Below, piece by piece: positions 1 to 7,282 of a stretch of 11,822 nucleotides of DNA. Source of the DNA: Clostridiales bacterium (GTDB lineage: Bacteria > Bacillota > Clostridia > Lachnospirales > Lachnospiraceae). The notes under the pieces are model-generated. The model searched no databases. It was not told the origin of the DNA and worked only from the letters and a program-made list of their open reading frames with translations. The position numbers were made by a program, and so were the translations under genes. Within the stretch, counting starts at the first letter, position 1; each line of letters begins with the position of its first letter. The stretch lies in NCBI GenBank assembly GCA_018372435.1, contig JAHAJA010000058.1, positions 1-11,822 of the forward strand. The letters run 5' to 3'.

Positions 1-1
1 C

Positions 2-3000
2 AATAAAACGATTGAAGTTGAAGTTTCAGCCAAAGACGAAGGTGTTTCTTCTGGTCTAAAAGAAATAACAATATATAGTGATGGAAATGCAGTAGAAACT
101 AAACCAGTCGTTGGCTCTTCAGCTAAATTCAATTTAGGATTTGACTACTTCAGTGGTAATGAGATTACAGCATCAATAAATGATGTGGCAGGTAATGAAT
201 CAGAAGGGAAGACAAAACCTTCCGATGTTGTAACTAATGCTAACAGTGATAAGGTGTGTATAAAAAACGAAAGGCCTATAATATCAATTGAGCCAACGAG
301 TCCCACTAGTTATGTTAAAGAGGAGAAAAAGTGGTATAACAACAATGTAGGCTTCGATATTAAGGTAACAACGGAAAGTGGCGGTATTTATGCTATCGGT
401 ATTAAGATAAATGGACATGAAATCACAACGGATGTAAAAAAGAAAAAGATAGATGCTAATTACTATGTGTCTCAAACATTACTAGAAACATTCAATGTAA
501 ATACGGATCTTCAACCACTTGATGGAGAAAACACAATTGAAGTTACTGCTGTTAATAATTATGGGAATAAACAAACTATAACTGAAAAAATATATATAGA
601 TACAACTAAGCCAAAGATTATTGGATTTAATATTGATAAACTGAATAGTGATATGAACAGTACATTGTTGAACTATCTATCGTTTGGTAATTTCTTTAAT
701 GATAAGGTGAGGATTACTGTAATTGCTGATGATAATTATGGTGCATCATCTGGAATTAATACAATTACTCTATATGTTAATGGTAACCCAGCAGATGATT
801 TTGCACAAACAACTACGGCTCTAGGCGACGGGAAGAGTCAAGCTGAATTTATTTTGCCAAAAGAAATAATTAGTAATTCAAATATTTTGAAAGCAGAATT
901 GACAGCTGTAGCAACTGATAATGTCAAAAACAGTAGTTTTACTACGACTCCGTCTAGTGTGAATTCGAATATTAAAAGTGATCTGTTATTGATTGAAACA
1001 ATTAATCCTATAATTGAATTCTCAGTTCCTCAAGCAATCTACACTGATAAAGATGACAATAAGAGTTATAACGATGATGTAATGCTAAGTGTACAGGCAA
1101 AAGATGTGGATTCTGGTATACGTTCAGTTCAAATTAGTATCAATGGAGCAGAGATACAAAAAGATATGAATGGAAAAGAAGTAAATGCTTATTTTAGTAA
1201 TACAGAAACACATGCAGAGGTCTTTCAAATTAGCACGAGTCAAGGAATACGGGCAGCTGATGGATCCTATGTTATTGAGGTGACAGTCATAGATAATGCT
1301 GGGAATAAGTTTGTGTCAAGTGAAAAGGTATATAAGGATACGGATAGACCGAGTATTACAGGAATTAATTTTGTCCCATCTACATCAGATGGAATCAGTG
1401 ATACATCTGAGTTTATAGATGCGTTAGAGTATGGATTTTTCTTTAAGGAGGAATTTACAGCTGTTGTTCACGTTTCAGATAAGGAGCCATCATCGGGTTT
1501 AAATCGAATAAAATACCATTTGATATCTTACCAGAATGGTAAAAAAACGGGGGAGAATAGTGGAGAAGTAGTTATAGTTGATGGATTGGCGACTATTACT
1601 GTACCAAAAGGTTTTAAAGGGCAAATCATTCTTGAGGCATTTGATAATACGAAAAACAGTTCTATGGAAGTAACTTCAAAGGCCTTTGTAAGTGATGATA
1701 GTAATCCGGAAATCAGTATTGTAAACAATAATGATACTTCCTATACTGATGCAGATGGCAATAAGTTATATGTTTCGGATATGAGTTTTACGGTCTCGCT
1801 TACGGATAATCTTTCTGGAATTAAAGAAATAGGATACTCGAAACAATCAGAAAAGGAATCACTTGAACGAAAAGTTATTACGATAAATAATTCGGGTTAT
1901 AATGTTGGAGATGATATTGGAGATGGTTGGGTAATATCTGAGATGGACTGTAATCTTATAACCAAAGTATCAAAGGTATTTGTGCTAAAGTCAGAGGATA
2001 ACGATGTAGTACTTGGTTTTGATGTAACGGATAATTGTAATAACAAGAAAGATAATGTAAAGACAGAGAAAATCACTATTGATAAAACAGCCCCTAAAAT
2101 TGATGTGGTATTTCGTAAAGATACAAGTAAGAGTACATATTATTATAATTCCAATCGTATTGCAGATATAACTGTACTTGAAAGAAATTTTGACGCAGAT
2201 CTGATCGAGACAATTATTCAGAATACGTTTGGTAATGTACCAAGTGTTTCATTTAAGAAAGAATCCAATATAAAATATGTGGCTACTATTAATTTTGATG
2301 AAGGAGACTATACTTTAGATGTAAAAGGTAAAGATTTGGGTGATCATTCTGCAATCGTTAGTTATAGTGGAGGGAATGAAAAACTATTTTATGTGGATAA
2401 AACAAAGCCTCTTACGGTGGATAATTTTTCTACATTCAGCTCAAGTAAAACCAATAATAGTTTTAATAAGGACAAAACAATTTCAATTGAAGTGACAGAG
2501 CATAACTTTGATCCACAATTAATTCACTTGACGATTAAAAGAAAAGCAGCAGGATCATCACATACTGGGGATGGGTTTACTGATGTGAGTGATATTGCAT
2601 CTTTTAGTAAGTGGATATCGTCTGGAGATAAGCACAAATTATCATTTACAATATCAGAAGATGGAGTTTATCAGGTAGAATTGAAAACATCTGATTTGGC
2701 TGAAAATAGCCAGGATACATATAGTACAGTAGTTTTTGAAATAGACAAAACGATCCCAGTAGTGAAAACAAGAAATGACAATTTTGTCGCATCAGATGAT
2801 ACTGAGTTTTTAGATATATATCCATATTCGAGAAAAGATGAATTAGCACCGAGTATTGAATTTGAGGATCTGAATCTTGATCATCTAGAATATGTTTTAA
2901 CCACTTTCATACCAGATTATACAGGAGCAGAAGGACAAACAATTGTTCAACCTGCTAGGACCTATGTAAAGGAAGACAAGAATAAAACTGGTATTATTAA

Positions 3001-3877
3001 AGAAGCGAAATTGACACTTCCTAATTTTGATAAAGACGGTGTTTATGCGCTGGAAATAACAGCAGTCGATGTGGCTGGAAATAAAAGTATAGTAAATCAA
3101 AGTACATATGCTAGGCTGGTGGATCGCGACGTTATGGCATATATTATGGATAGTAATTTGGTTAATAAGACAGGTTTGTATTCATTCCAATATGAAAATG
3201 GAGATGCAATCAGTAAACGACCAGATGATTTTAGTGATATTAATATACTTGTATTTGCAAAAAAGAAATCAAATACCCAAATCGTTTTGAGAGATAACAA
3301 TGAATTAGAGATAAATACAAATGCGACCATAAGTACAGATAATAGTTTATATGGAATAGGAATATATCGCTATTCATTACAATCTAATTATTTCAAAGAT
3401 AATTTTCAGAATGATACAGATATGGAATTGCATCTAACTGTTAAGAATGAAGATGAAAGAGTTGATTTGGGTAAAATGCATATTGATAATATTATGCCCA
3501 CTTGTGAGATTCCGAATGAGTTTAAATCTTGGCAGTGGTATTATGGGGAACTTGACCGTACTATTACACTGACTAACATAAGTGAGCCAATTGATACAGA
3601 TCTGTGCAAAGTGTACGATAATGGAAAAGAGATCCCATATACGTATATAAGTAAGAACAATTCATTAGAATTTACGCTTACCAAAGGATGGCATAGTGTT
3701 GGAGTTATTATCAATGATATGGCAGGAAATGCCACTAATATTAGTGAAAGGGAATACATGCACGTTGGATATTTTTGGCTGTGGTTTATTGCAATATTAT
3801 CAGGGATTACTCTTACTACGATATTTATAATTGTTTTACGAAAAATAAGAAGGAAAAGAAGAATTGAATCGGAATAA
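2..3877 (+). CDS. Large Ig-like repeat surface protein with C-terminal membrane anchor (5' end missing)
   Basis: The reading frame is open from base 2 with no stop, so the gene begins before the window and 1291 residues are visible. A GTG at 185 lies inside a repeat (V-A-G-N) and has no good ribosome binding site, so it is not the start. The protein is a chain of Ig-like beta repeats. Linkers of the type (I/V)-D-x-T-x-P recur at about 599, 994, 1337, 1694, 2081, 2396, 2744, 3118 (degenerate) and 3485, each preceded by strand-rich sequence and often by a (V/N)-A-G-N-type turn (e.g. 1300, 3070, 3720). Near the end a hydrophobic, Trp-rich segment (about 3767-3838) is followed by an Arg/Lys-rich tail, which predicts an outside domain, one membrane helix and a short cytosolic end. 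No catalytic motif or LPxTG signal is seen. The signal peptide is presumably upstream. Adjacency to the secretion genes suggests a surface role with them, but a promoter separates them. Adhesin and secretion-channel accessory are both possible. Confidence 0.85.
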   Translation, partial: NKTIEVEVSAKDEGVSSGLKEITIYSDGNAVETKPVVGSSAKFNLGFDYFSGNEITASINDVAGNESEGKTKPSDVVTNANSDKVCIKNERPIISIEPTSPTSYVKEEKKWYNNNVGFDIKVTTESGGIYAIGIKINGHEITTDVKKKKIDANYYVSQTLLETFNVNTDLQPLDGENTIEVTAVNNYGNKQTITEKIYIDTTKPKIIGFNIDKLNSDMNSTLLNYLSFGNFFNDKVRITVIADDNYGASSGINTITLYVNGNPADDFAQTTTALGDGKSQAEFILPKEIISNSNILKAELTAVATDNVKNSSFTTTPSSVNSNIKSDLLLIETINPIIEFSVPQAIYTDKDDNKSYNDDVMLSVQAKDVDSGIRSVQISINGAEIQKDMNGKEVNAYFSNTETHAEVFQISTSQGIRAADGSYVIEVTVIDNAGNKFVSSEKVYKDTDRPSITGINFVPSTSDGISDTSEFIDALEYGFFFKEEFTAVVHVSDKEPSSGLNRIKYHLISYQNGKKTGENSGEVVIVDGLATITVPKGFKGQIILEAFDNTKNSSMEVTSKAFVSDDSNPEISIVNNNDTSYTDADGNKLYVSDMSFTVSLTDNLSGIKEIGYSKQSEKESLERKVITINNSGYNVGDDIGDGWVISEMDCNLITKVSKVFVLKSEDNDVVLGFDVTDNCNNKKDNVKTEKITIDKTAPKIDVVFRKDTSKSTYYYNSNRIADITVLERNFDADLIETIIQNTFGNVPSVSFKKESNIKYVATINFDEGDYTLDVKGKDLGDHSAIVSYSGGNEKLFYVDKTKPLTVDNFSTFSSSKTNNSFNKDKTISIEVTEHNFDPQLIHLTIKRKAAGSSHTGDGFTDVSDIASFSKWISSGDKHKLSFTISEDGVYQVELKTSDLAENSQDTYSTVVFEIDKTIPVVKTRNDNFVASDDTEFLDIYPYSRKDELAPSIEFEDLNLDHLEYVLTTFIPDYTGAEGQTIVQPARTYVKEDKNKTGIIKEAKLTLPNFDKDGVYALEITAVDVAGNKSIVNQSTYARLVDRDVMAYIMDSNLVNKTGLYSFQYENGDAISKRPDDFSDINILVFAKKKSNTQIVLRDNNELEINTNATISTDNSLYGIGIYRYSLQSNYFKDNFQNDTDMELHLTVKNEDERVDLGKMHIDNIMPTCEIPNEFKSWQWYYGELDRTITLTNISEPIDTDLCKVYDNGKEIPYTYISKNNSLEFTLTKGWHSVGVIINDMAGNATNISEREYMHVGYFWLWFIAILSGITLTTIFIIVLRKIRRKRRIESE

Positions 3878-3895
3878 CTGTATTAGAAAGAATGT

Positions 3896-3907
3896 TTGCA
3901 ATTGCAA
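3896..3907. promoter_or_regulatory. Perfect 12-bp palindrome over the -35 box, possible operator
   Basis: TTGCAATTGCAA is fully self-complementary and its left half is the predicted -35 hexamer. A dimeric regulator bound here would compete with RNA polymerase. The arms do not extend further, and AT-rich palindromes of this length can arise by chance, so the operator role is only inferred. No regulator gene is in the window. Confidence 0.35.
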
Positions 3908-3924
3908 GTAAAAAATGGTAAAAT
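3896..3924 (+). promoter_or_regulatory. Predicted sigma-A promoter for the secretion gene cluster
   Basis: TTGCAA (3896-3901) and TAAAAT (3919-3924) are separated by exactly 17 nt, close to the TTGACA/TATAAT consensus. Transcription would start near 3931 and give a leader of roughly 95 nt before the coiled-coil gene at 4027. It lies in the only gap here without an obvious ribosome binding site close to the preceding stop, and it is the best promoter-like site in the window. No terminator for the upstream Ig-like gene is visible, so read-through from it is possible. Confidence 0.65.
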
Positions 3925-4013
3925 ATATAAATACTAGGAAGAATATGTCGTGTTTTTATTATTACTGTATACATGTAGAAAGGATTTTAAACCTATATAT
4001 ACATGGATAATTT

Positions 4014-4020
4014 AAGGGGG
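4014..4020 (+). promoter_or_regulatory. Ribosome binding site that sets the start at 4027
   Basis: AAGGGGG ends 6 nt before ATG 4027. The earlier in-frame ATG at 4003 has only an AGAAAGGA about 18 nt upstream, too far to serve it. The same AAGGGGG variant precedes the repeat protein at 7283 (7269-7275), while the genes between use AGGAGG or AAAGGAG. Confidence 0.75.
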
Positions 4021-4026
4021 ATTGTT

Positions 4027-4596
4027 ATGTCTTATGAGAGTGAATATAGTAGTAGTTGTAGCAGATATTATAACGCTTGCTCCGAAATTAATAGTTGTAA
4101 TAACAGATTAAGAGAATTAGAGATGCAGAAACAACAGAAGATCAAGGAGATTAATAAGCTTGAGACTGATATCAAGGATCATGAGGAGGCTCTTTCTGGT
4201 GTAGATAAAATGCTTCAGAGTGATGGTAATCTAAATCAGGATATCAGCAGTATTAATACTAAGACAGATCATGCTGCAGACAACTTTATCGGAATGGTAA
4301 AAGCAAGTGACATTAAAAGTAAAGATTTACGAGACGTCTATAGTAATGAGATGGTAAAAACAAAAAGTACATTAAGTAGTATTATAGATGGATTGAAGAC
4401 AAAAAAGACGACATTAACTAATAAAATTGTAGAGCTAAAAGAGAAATTGCGAATTGCAAAGGCAAATTTGGAGGATATTAAAGCTCGTATAAAAAGTACA
4501 GAAGCAAGTTTACGAGATTGGCAGTCAGCTAGATCAAGTGCATCAATAGATATGGAGTACTATAGTCGAAAGATGAGTGAAGAAGATGAGGATTAA
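4027..4596 (+). CDS. Coiled-coil helical protein of a secretion locus (YwqH/DUF5082-like in architecture)
   Basis: This 189-residue, highly charged protein has no signal peptide or membrane segment. It is almost entirely helical: a first coiled coil at about residues 20-55, a middle region with an A-A-D-N-F-x-G turn (about 83-89), and a second long coiled coil at about 103-168, ending in an acidic tail. The layout of long helix, short F-x-G turn and long helix resembles the WXG-superfamily helical proteins found beside type VII systems (YwqH/DUF5082 type), but I cannot confirm the family from sequence alone. Three cysteines (11, 18, 24) sit 7 and 6 residues apart, on roughly one face of the first helix. 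The ATG at 4027 is chosen because of AAGGGGG 6 nt upstream; an alternative start at 4003 would add 8 residues. It is the first gene of the predicted unit, so a substrate, a partner or chaperone of the WXG-like proteins are all possible roles. Confidence 0.8.
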   Translation: MSYESEYSSSCSRYYNACSEINSCNNRLRELEMQKQQKIKEINKLETDIKDHEEALSGVDKMLQSDGNLNQDISSINTKTDHAADNFIGMVKASDIKSKDLRDVYSNEMVKTKSTLSSIIDGLKTKKTTLTNKIVELKEKLRIAKANLEDIKARIKSTEASLRDWQSARSSASIDMEYYSRKMSEEDED

Positions 4597-4694
4597 CATG
4601 TATGTAGTAGGCAGCCTTAAAACACAGATATGTTGTCGGCATGGAAAAGAGTTTCGCAAACCTAAATTAACATAAAGATAGTAAGGAGGTTTAT

Positions 4695-6209
4695 ATGACA
4701 GACAATAAGGAAAATGTATTACAGCTTCTTGCAGACTCAAGACTAGCACTTATGAACCAGCAAGATAACGTAGCACTGAAATTAGCGACTCAAGCAAAGA
4801 GATTAGAACCAGATAATCCAGAAACCTACAAATGTGCAGCAAATGCATGTATGTCATTAGAAAATTACAAAGAGGCCATACATAATTATAGTCAAGCAGT
4901 TAGAATTGATCCCAAGAATGGAAATAGATATTTTGATTTGGGATTTGCACTTGCGACATCTGAGAAAATAGCGGATGCTATGAGAAATTTTGCTAAAGCA
5001 GAGGAATTAGGCTGTAGTCCAGAAAACCTTGCACAATTGTATAATGTGTTGGGAATTTGTTGTTTCGATATTGCGAGATATGATGATGCTCTTATCAATC
5101 TTAATAAAGCGGAACAAATAGTAGGAGTCGATATGGATATCTTACAACGGAAAGCTATTCTATATGGTATTAAGGGAGATATTAGAAACGGTATTCTCAC
5201 TGCTAATCAGATGAAACTGATTGCACCAACAGAATACATTGGATATGAGGTTGCGTTTAAATTGTTAATACAGGATAAACGTTTAGAAGCAGCAGAAAAA
5301 GAACTAGAAAGAGCAATGAAATATACAAGTCCTTCAATGGATTTATATATTGATAGTATGACATTAGAGCTTGAAAAATACAATATTGATAAAGAAAGTT
5401 CACATTTTGAAGCAGCACTTACAATTATTGCAAAAGCCTTAAAATCGGTTAAGCCTACAATTACAAATGTAATAGAAGGGTATATAAATGCTGCAGAGAT
5501 AAATCTTCAACTTGAAAAACCAGATCAAACTATTCATTGTCTAAATGCGGCACAAAATCCAATTGGAGCATATAATAGTGGGTTTGAAATATTGGATAAG
5601 GAGTTTGTTCCGGTAGAATTAACAGAATATGATGTAGAAGAAATGATGGTAGCTGATAAAGAAAAAATCATAGAACAATATGGAGATTATGGTTTGGAAG
5701 AGATGGTCCAAAGTGTTGAACCTGACGAAGACGGAAATAGAAACTATTTCACGGAGATTGAGGAGGATACAGAAGAAAAAGAAGAGGTACATAAACTGTC
5801 TGAAACGGAGAAGGCAGAATATACGAGGGAGAATATTGATCAGATCAATAGACTGTATGTTGGTGCATATACCTTGAAAAAGGATTATGAACAGGTTATT
5901 GAGTACGCAAAAGTTTTACAAGCAAGTGAAAATATCCACAATTCATACATAGGTAATTACACAGAAGCAAATGCTTTGATGGAAATGTGTTCTCCTGATG
6001 CAACAAAGAAATATGAAGAAATAATACGATTCTTTAGAAATGCGATGATCAAAGATCCAAGTGATTTGGCTGCATTGAATTTTAGAATACAGTGCTATAT
6101 TGATATCAAGGAATATAATGAGGCAGAACAACTTTGTAATCTACTAGCAAAAGAGATGAAAGAACCAATATTGAAAAAAATTGAAGAAGCAAAGTCGAAA
6201 GGAGAATAA
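4695..6209 (+). CDS. Cytosolic TPR-repeat protein
   Basis: This 504-residue protein has no signal peptide or membrane helix. Tetratricopeptide-type helix pairs run from about residue 10 to 213. The clearest is about 43-76 (A-A-N-A-C-x-S-L then Y-K-E-A-I-x-x-Y-S-Q-A-V-x-I-D-P), followed by units near 77-107, 114-145, 148-180 and 183-213. A strongly acidic, probably flexible linker (about 306-375, rich in Glu/Asp) separates them from a second TPR block (about 384-495) that contains another A-M-x-K-D-P-S-D repeat junction. TPR domains bind peptides or proteins, so an adaptor or scaffold for the small secreted proteins encoded just downstream is plausible but inferred. TAAGGAGGT at 4682-4690 gives an ideal start, and the next gene begins 2 nt after this stop. 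It does not look like the pseudokinase EssB. Confidence 0.88.
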   Translation: MTDNKENVLQLLADSRLALMNQQDNVALKLATQAKRLEPDNPETYKCAANACMSLENYKEAIHNYSQAVRIDPKNGNRYFDLGFALATSEKIADAMRNFAKAEELGCSPENLAQLYNVLGICCFDIARYDDALINLNKAEQIVGVDMDILQRKAILYGIKGDIRNGILTANQMKLIAPTEYIGYEVAFKLLIQDKRLEAAEKELERAMKYTSPSMDLYIDSMTLELEKYNIDKESSHFEAALTIIAKALKSVKPTITNVIEGYINAAEINLQLEKPDQTIHCLNAAQNPIGAYNSGFEILDKEFVPVELTEYDVEEMMVADKEKIIEQYGDYGLEEMVQSVEPDEDGNRNYFTEIEEDTEEKEEVHKLSETEKAEYTRENIDQINRLYVGAYTLKKDYEQVIEYAKVLQASENIHNSYIGNYTEANALMEMCSPDATKKYEEIIRFFRNAMIKDPSDLAALNFRIQCYIDIKEYNEAEQLCNLLAKEMKEPILKKIEEAKSKGE

Positions 6210-6211
6210 TC

Positions 6212-6532
6212 ATGGCAAAGGATTATGATATAATTCTTGATGATAATGCATTCACAACAGCGGAGTCTGAGATGCTTGCTCTAAAAAAAAGAGTAGAAGA
6301 ACTGAAAAAGAAACTTGAAAAGATGTATTCAGACCTGTCAAATGCACTGATTACTCCTGCTGGTAAGGCAATTGAATTGAAGGCTGATAAGGTTTTAATC
6401 AAACCGATTGAAGATCTTTCGCTCGTTATTCAACATGTATCGGATACATTAAATGAAATCATTGGGACAGGATATTACAAAGATGTTTGGGTTAAGTTCG
6501 ATGAGCTTAATCAAAATATAAATTTTAATTAG
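6212..6532 (+). CDS. Small helical WXG100-like protein (first of three)
   Basis: This 106-residue protein has no signal peptide. It has a helical hairpin profile: a charged heptad helix (about residues 14-45), a break at T-P-A-G-K-A (48-53) where WXG100 proteins have their W-x-G turn, and a second amphipathic helix (about 58-85) followed by a short third one. Size, hairpin shape and position next to two other ~100-residue proteins and essC suggest the WXG100/ESAT-6 superfamily or a partner chaperone of it. The canonical W-x-G is absent, and the only Trp is residue 93. AAAGGAG at 6198-6204 lies inside the end of the TPR gene, 7 nt before the ATG, and only 2 nt separate the genes, so the two are probably translationally coupled. 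The exact family is not recognised. Confidence 0.8.
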   Translation: MAKDYDIILDDNAFTTAESEMLALKKRVEELKKKLEKMYSDLSNALITPAGKAIELKADKVLIKPIEDLSLVIQHVSDTLNEIIGTGYYKDVWVKFDELNQNINFN

Positions 6533-6550
6533 AAATAGGAGGATATTATT

Positions 6551-6877
6551 ATGGCAATGGGAAAGACAAGTACTGTAAATATCACACCAGAAATGATGAA
6601 TAATGCATTGAATGTGATTAGTGACTATCGAAAAAAGACCGTCGATCTACATACGCAATTAAGTGATACGGTGGCAACATTAATTCCAAGTAATTTTAGC
6701 GGGAATGCTGCAGATGGGTTTAAGATCTTTTATGAAAATAAAATTGAACCTGCAGTAGGTGAGGGATTAACTAACTTACTAGATAGTTTACAGAAAATGT
6801 GTGAAGGAATTCTTCAAGCAATTCCACAAGATTCAGTTGGTTTAGATGATCAATTGGCTGAAGAAAATAAAAAATAA
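6551..6877 (+). CDS. WXG100-family protein with F-S-G in place of W-x-G
   Basis: This 108-residue protein has the WXG100 outline: helix 1 at about residues 12-42, the turn N-F-S-G-N-A-A-D-G-F at 48-57, and helix 2 at about 58-92, then a short tail. F49-S-G51 takes the place of W-x-G, and the following A-A-x-x-F pattern is typical of the family. Such proteins form four-helix-bundle dimers and are exported by the EssC motor; that role is inferred here from fold and context. The tail has L-D-D-Q-L-A (98-103), which matches V-D-Q-Q-L-A in the next protein, but no clear Y-x-x-x-D/E signal. AGGAGG at 6537-6542 is 8 nt from ATG 6551; the second ATG at 6557 would be too far (14 nt). Confidence 0.88.
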   Translation: MAMGKTSTVNITPEMMNNALNVISDYRKKTVDLHTQLSDTVATLIPSNFSGNAADGFKIFYENKIEPAVGEGLTNLLDSLQKMCEGILQAIPQDSVGLDDQLAEENKK

Positions 6878-6891
6878 GGAGGGGAAAGTGA

Positions 6892-7191
6892 ATGGCTGGT
6901 TGTAGAATAGTAAATGCACAAGTGGTGACAGCGGTGGAAGCAATTACAAAGTGTTATGGAGATTATAAAACTGCGGGAGAAAATTTTGTGACTGATTTTA
7001 ATTCAGCAATTACTGAAATGGAGGGTGCAGCAAAGGATGCATTGAAAACGCTAATAGATGGTGCTGTAAAAACATTTGTTGAAGATGATTTACCAACAGC
7101 TGTGGATGGTATGTCTAAATTACTGGAAGGTAATAGAGATAATTTTGAAAAAGTAGATCAACAATTAGCTGATAGTATAAGCGGTAAATAA
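6892..7191 (+). CDS. WXG100-like protein (third of three), likely secreted partner
   Basis: This 99-residue protein has no signal peptide. Two amphipathic helices (about 8-40 and 46-80) flank M-E-G-A-A-K (43-48), which sits where W-x-G-x-A normally occurs. The tail reads N-F-E-K-V-D-Q-Q-L-A: F85-x-x-x-D89 resembles the Y-x-x-x-D/E export signal known from ESX/type VII substrates, with Phe for Tyr. It shares the hydrophobic-D-x-Q-L-A tail with the preceding protein, and the two may form a heterodimer (inference). AAGGAGGGG (6876-6884) overlaps the stop codon of the preceding gene and supports the ATG at 6892. A GTG at 6888 is out of frame. A strong stem-loop follows the stop codon. Confidence 0.85.
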   Translation: MAGCRIVNAQVVTAVEAITKCYGDYKTAGENFVTDFNSAITEMEGAAKDALKTLIDGAVKTFVEDDLPTAVDGMSKLLEGNRDNFEKVDQQLADSISGK

Positions 7192-7199
7192 AGTTAATG

Positions 7200-7239
7200 T
7201 AGACCCGAATCATTTGCTATGAACTATGGTTCGGGTCTA
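7200..7239 (+). terminator. Strong stem-loop after the WXG100-like genes (partial terminator or RNA processing/stability element)
   Basis: Arms 7200-7213 and 7226-7239 pair over 14 positions. The outer ten (TAGACCCGAA with TTCGGGTCTA) are perfect and are followed by one U-G and three more pairs, closing a 12-nt loop. It begins 8 nt after the stop codon at 7191. The downstream bases (GTTTATATG) are only weakly T-rich, so it may be a leaky terminator, or an element that protects the upstream mRNA and lowers expression of the repeat protein and essC relative to the small proteins. No convincing promoter was seen between it and 7283. Confidence 0.7.
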
Positions 7240-7282
7240 GGTTTATATGTAGTAACGAATCAATTGGTAAGGGGGCTTCAAT

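Noticed and set aside
185..187. GTG as the start of the Ig-like protein gene
   Set aside because: The frame is open back to base 2, the upstream codons encode the same kind of repeat, and the GTG is the Val of a V-A-G-N turn without a ribosome binding site.
4003..4005. ATG at 4003 as the start of the coiled-coil protein
   Set aside because: The AAGGGGG site fits ATG 4027, while 4003 has no well-spaced ribosome binding site.
3931..4013. Riboswitch or structured leader before the coiled-coil gene
   Set aside because: The ~95-nt leader has only short, interrupted AT-rich pairings (for example around 3972-4004) and no known aptamer pattern.
4597..4694. Possible promoter or terminator before the TPR gene
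   Set aside because: A TTGTCG at 4633 has no acceptable -10 box at 16-18 nt, and no stable hairpin with a T-run was found; only the ribosome binding site at 4682-4690 is convincing.
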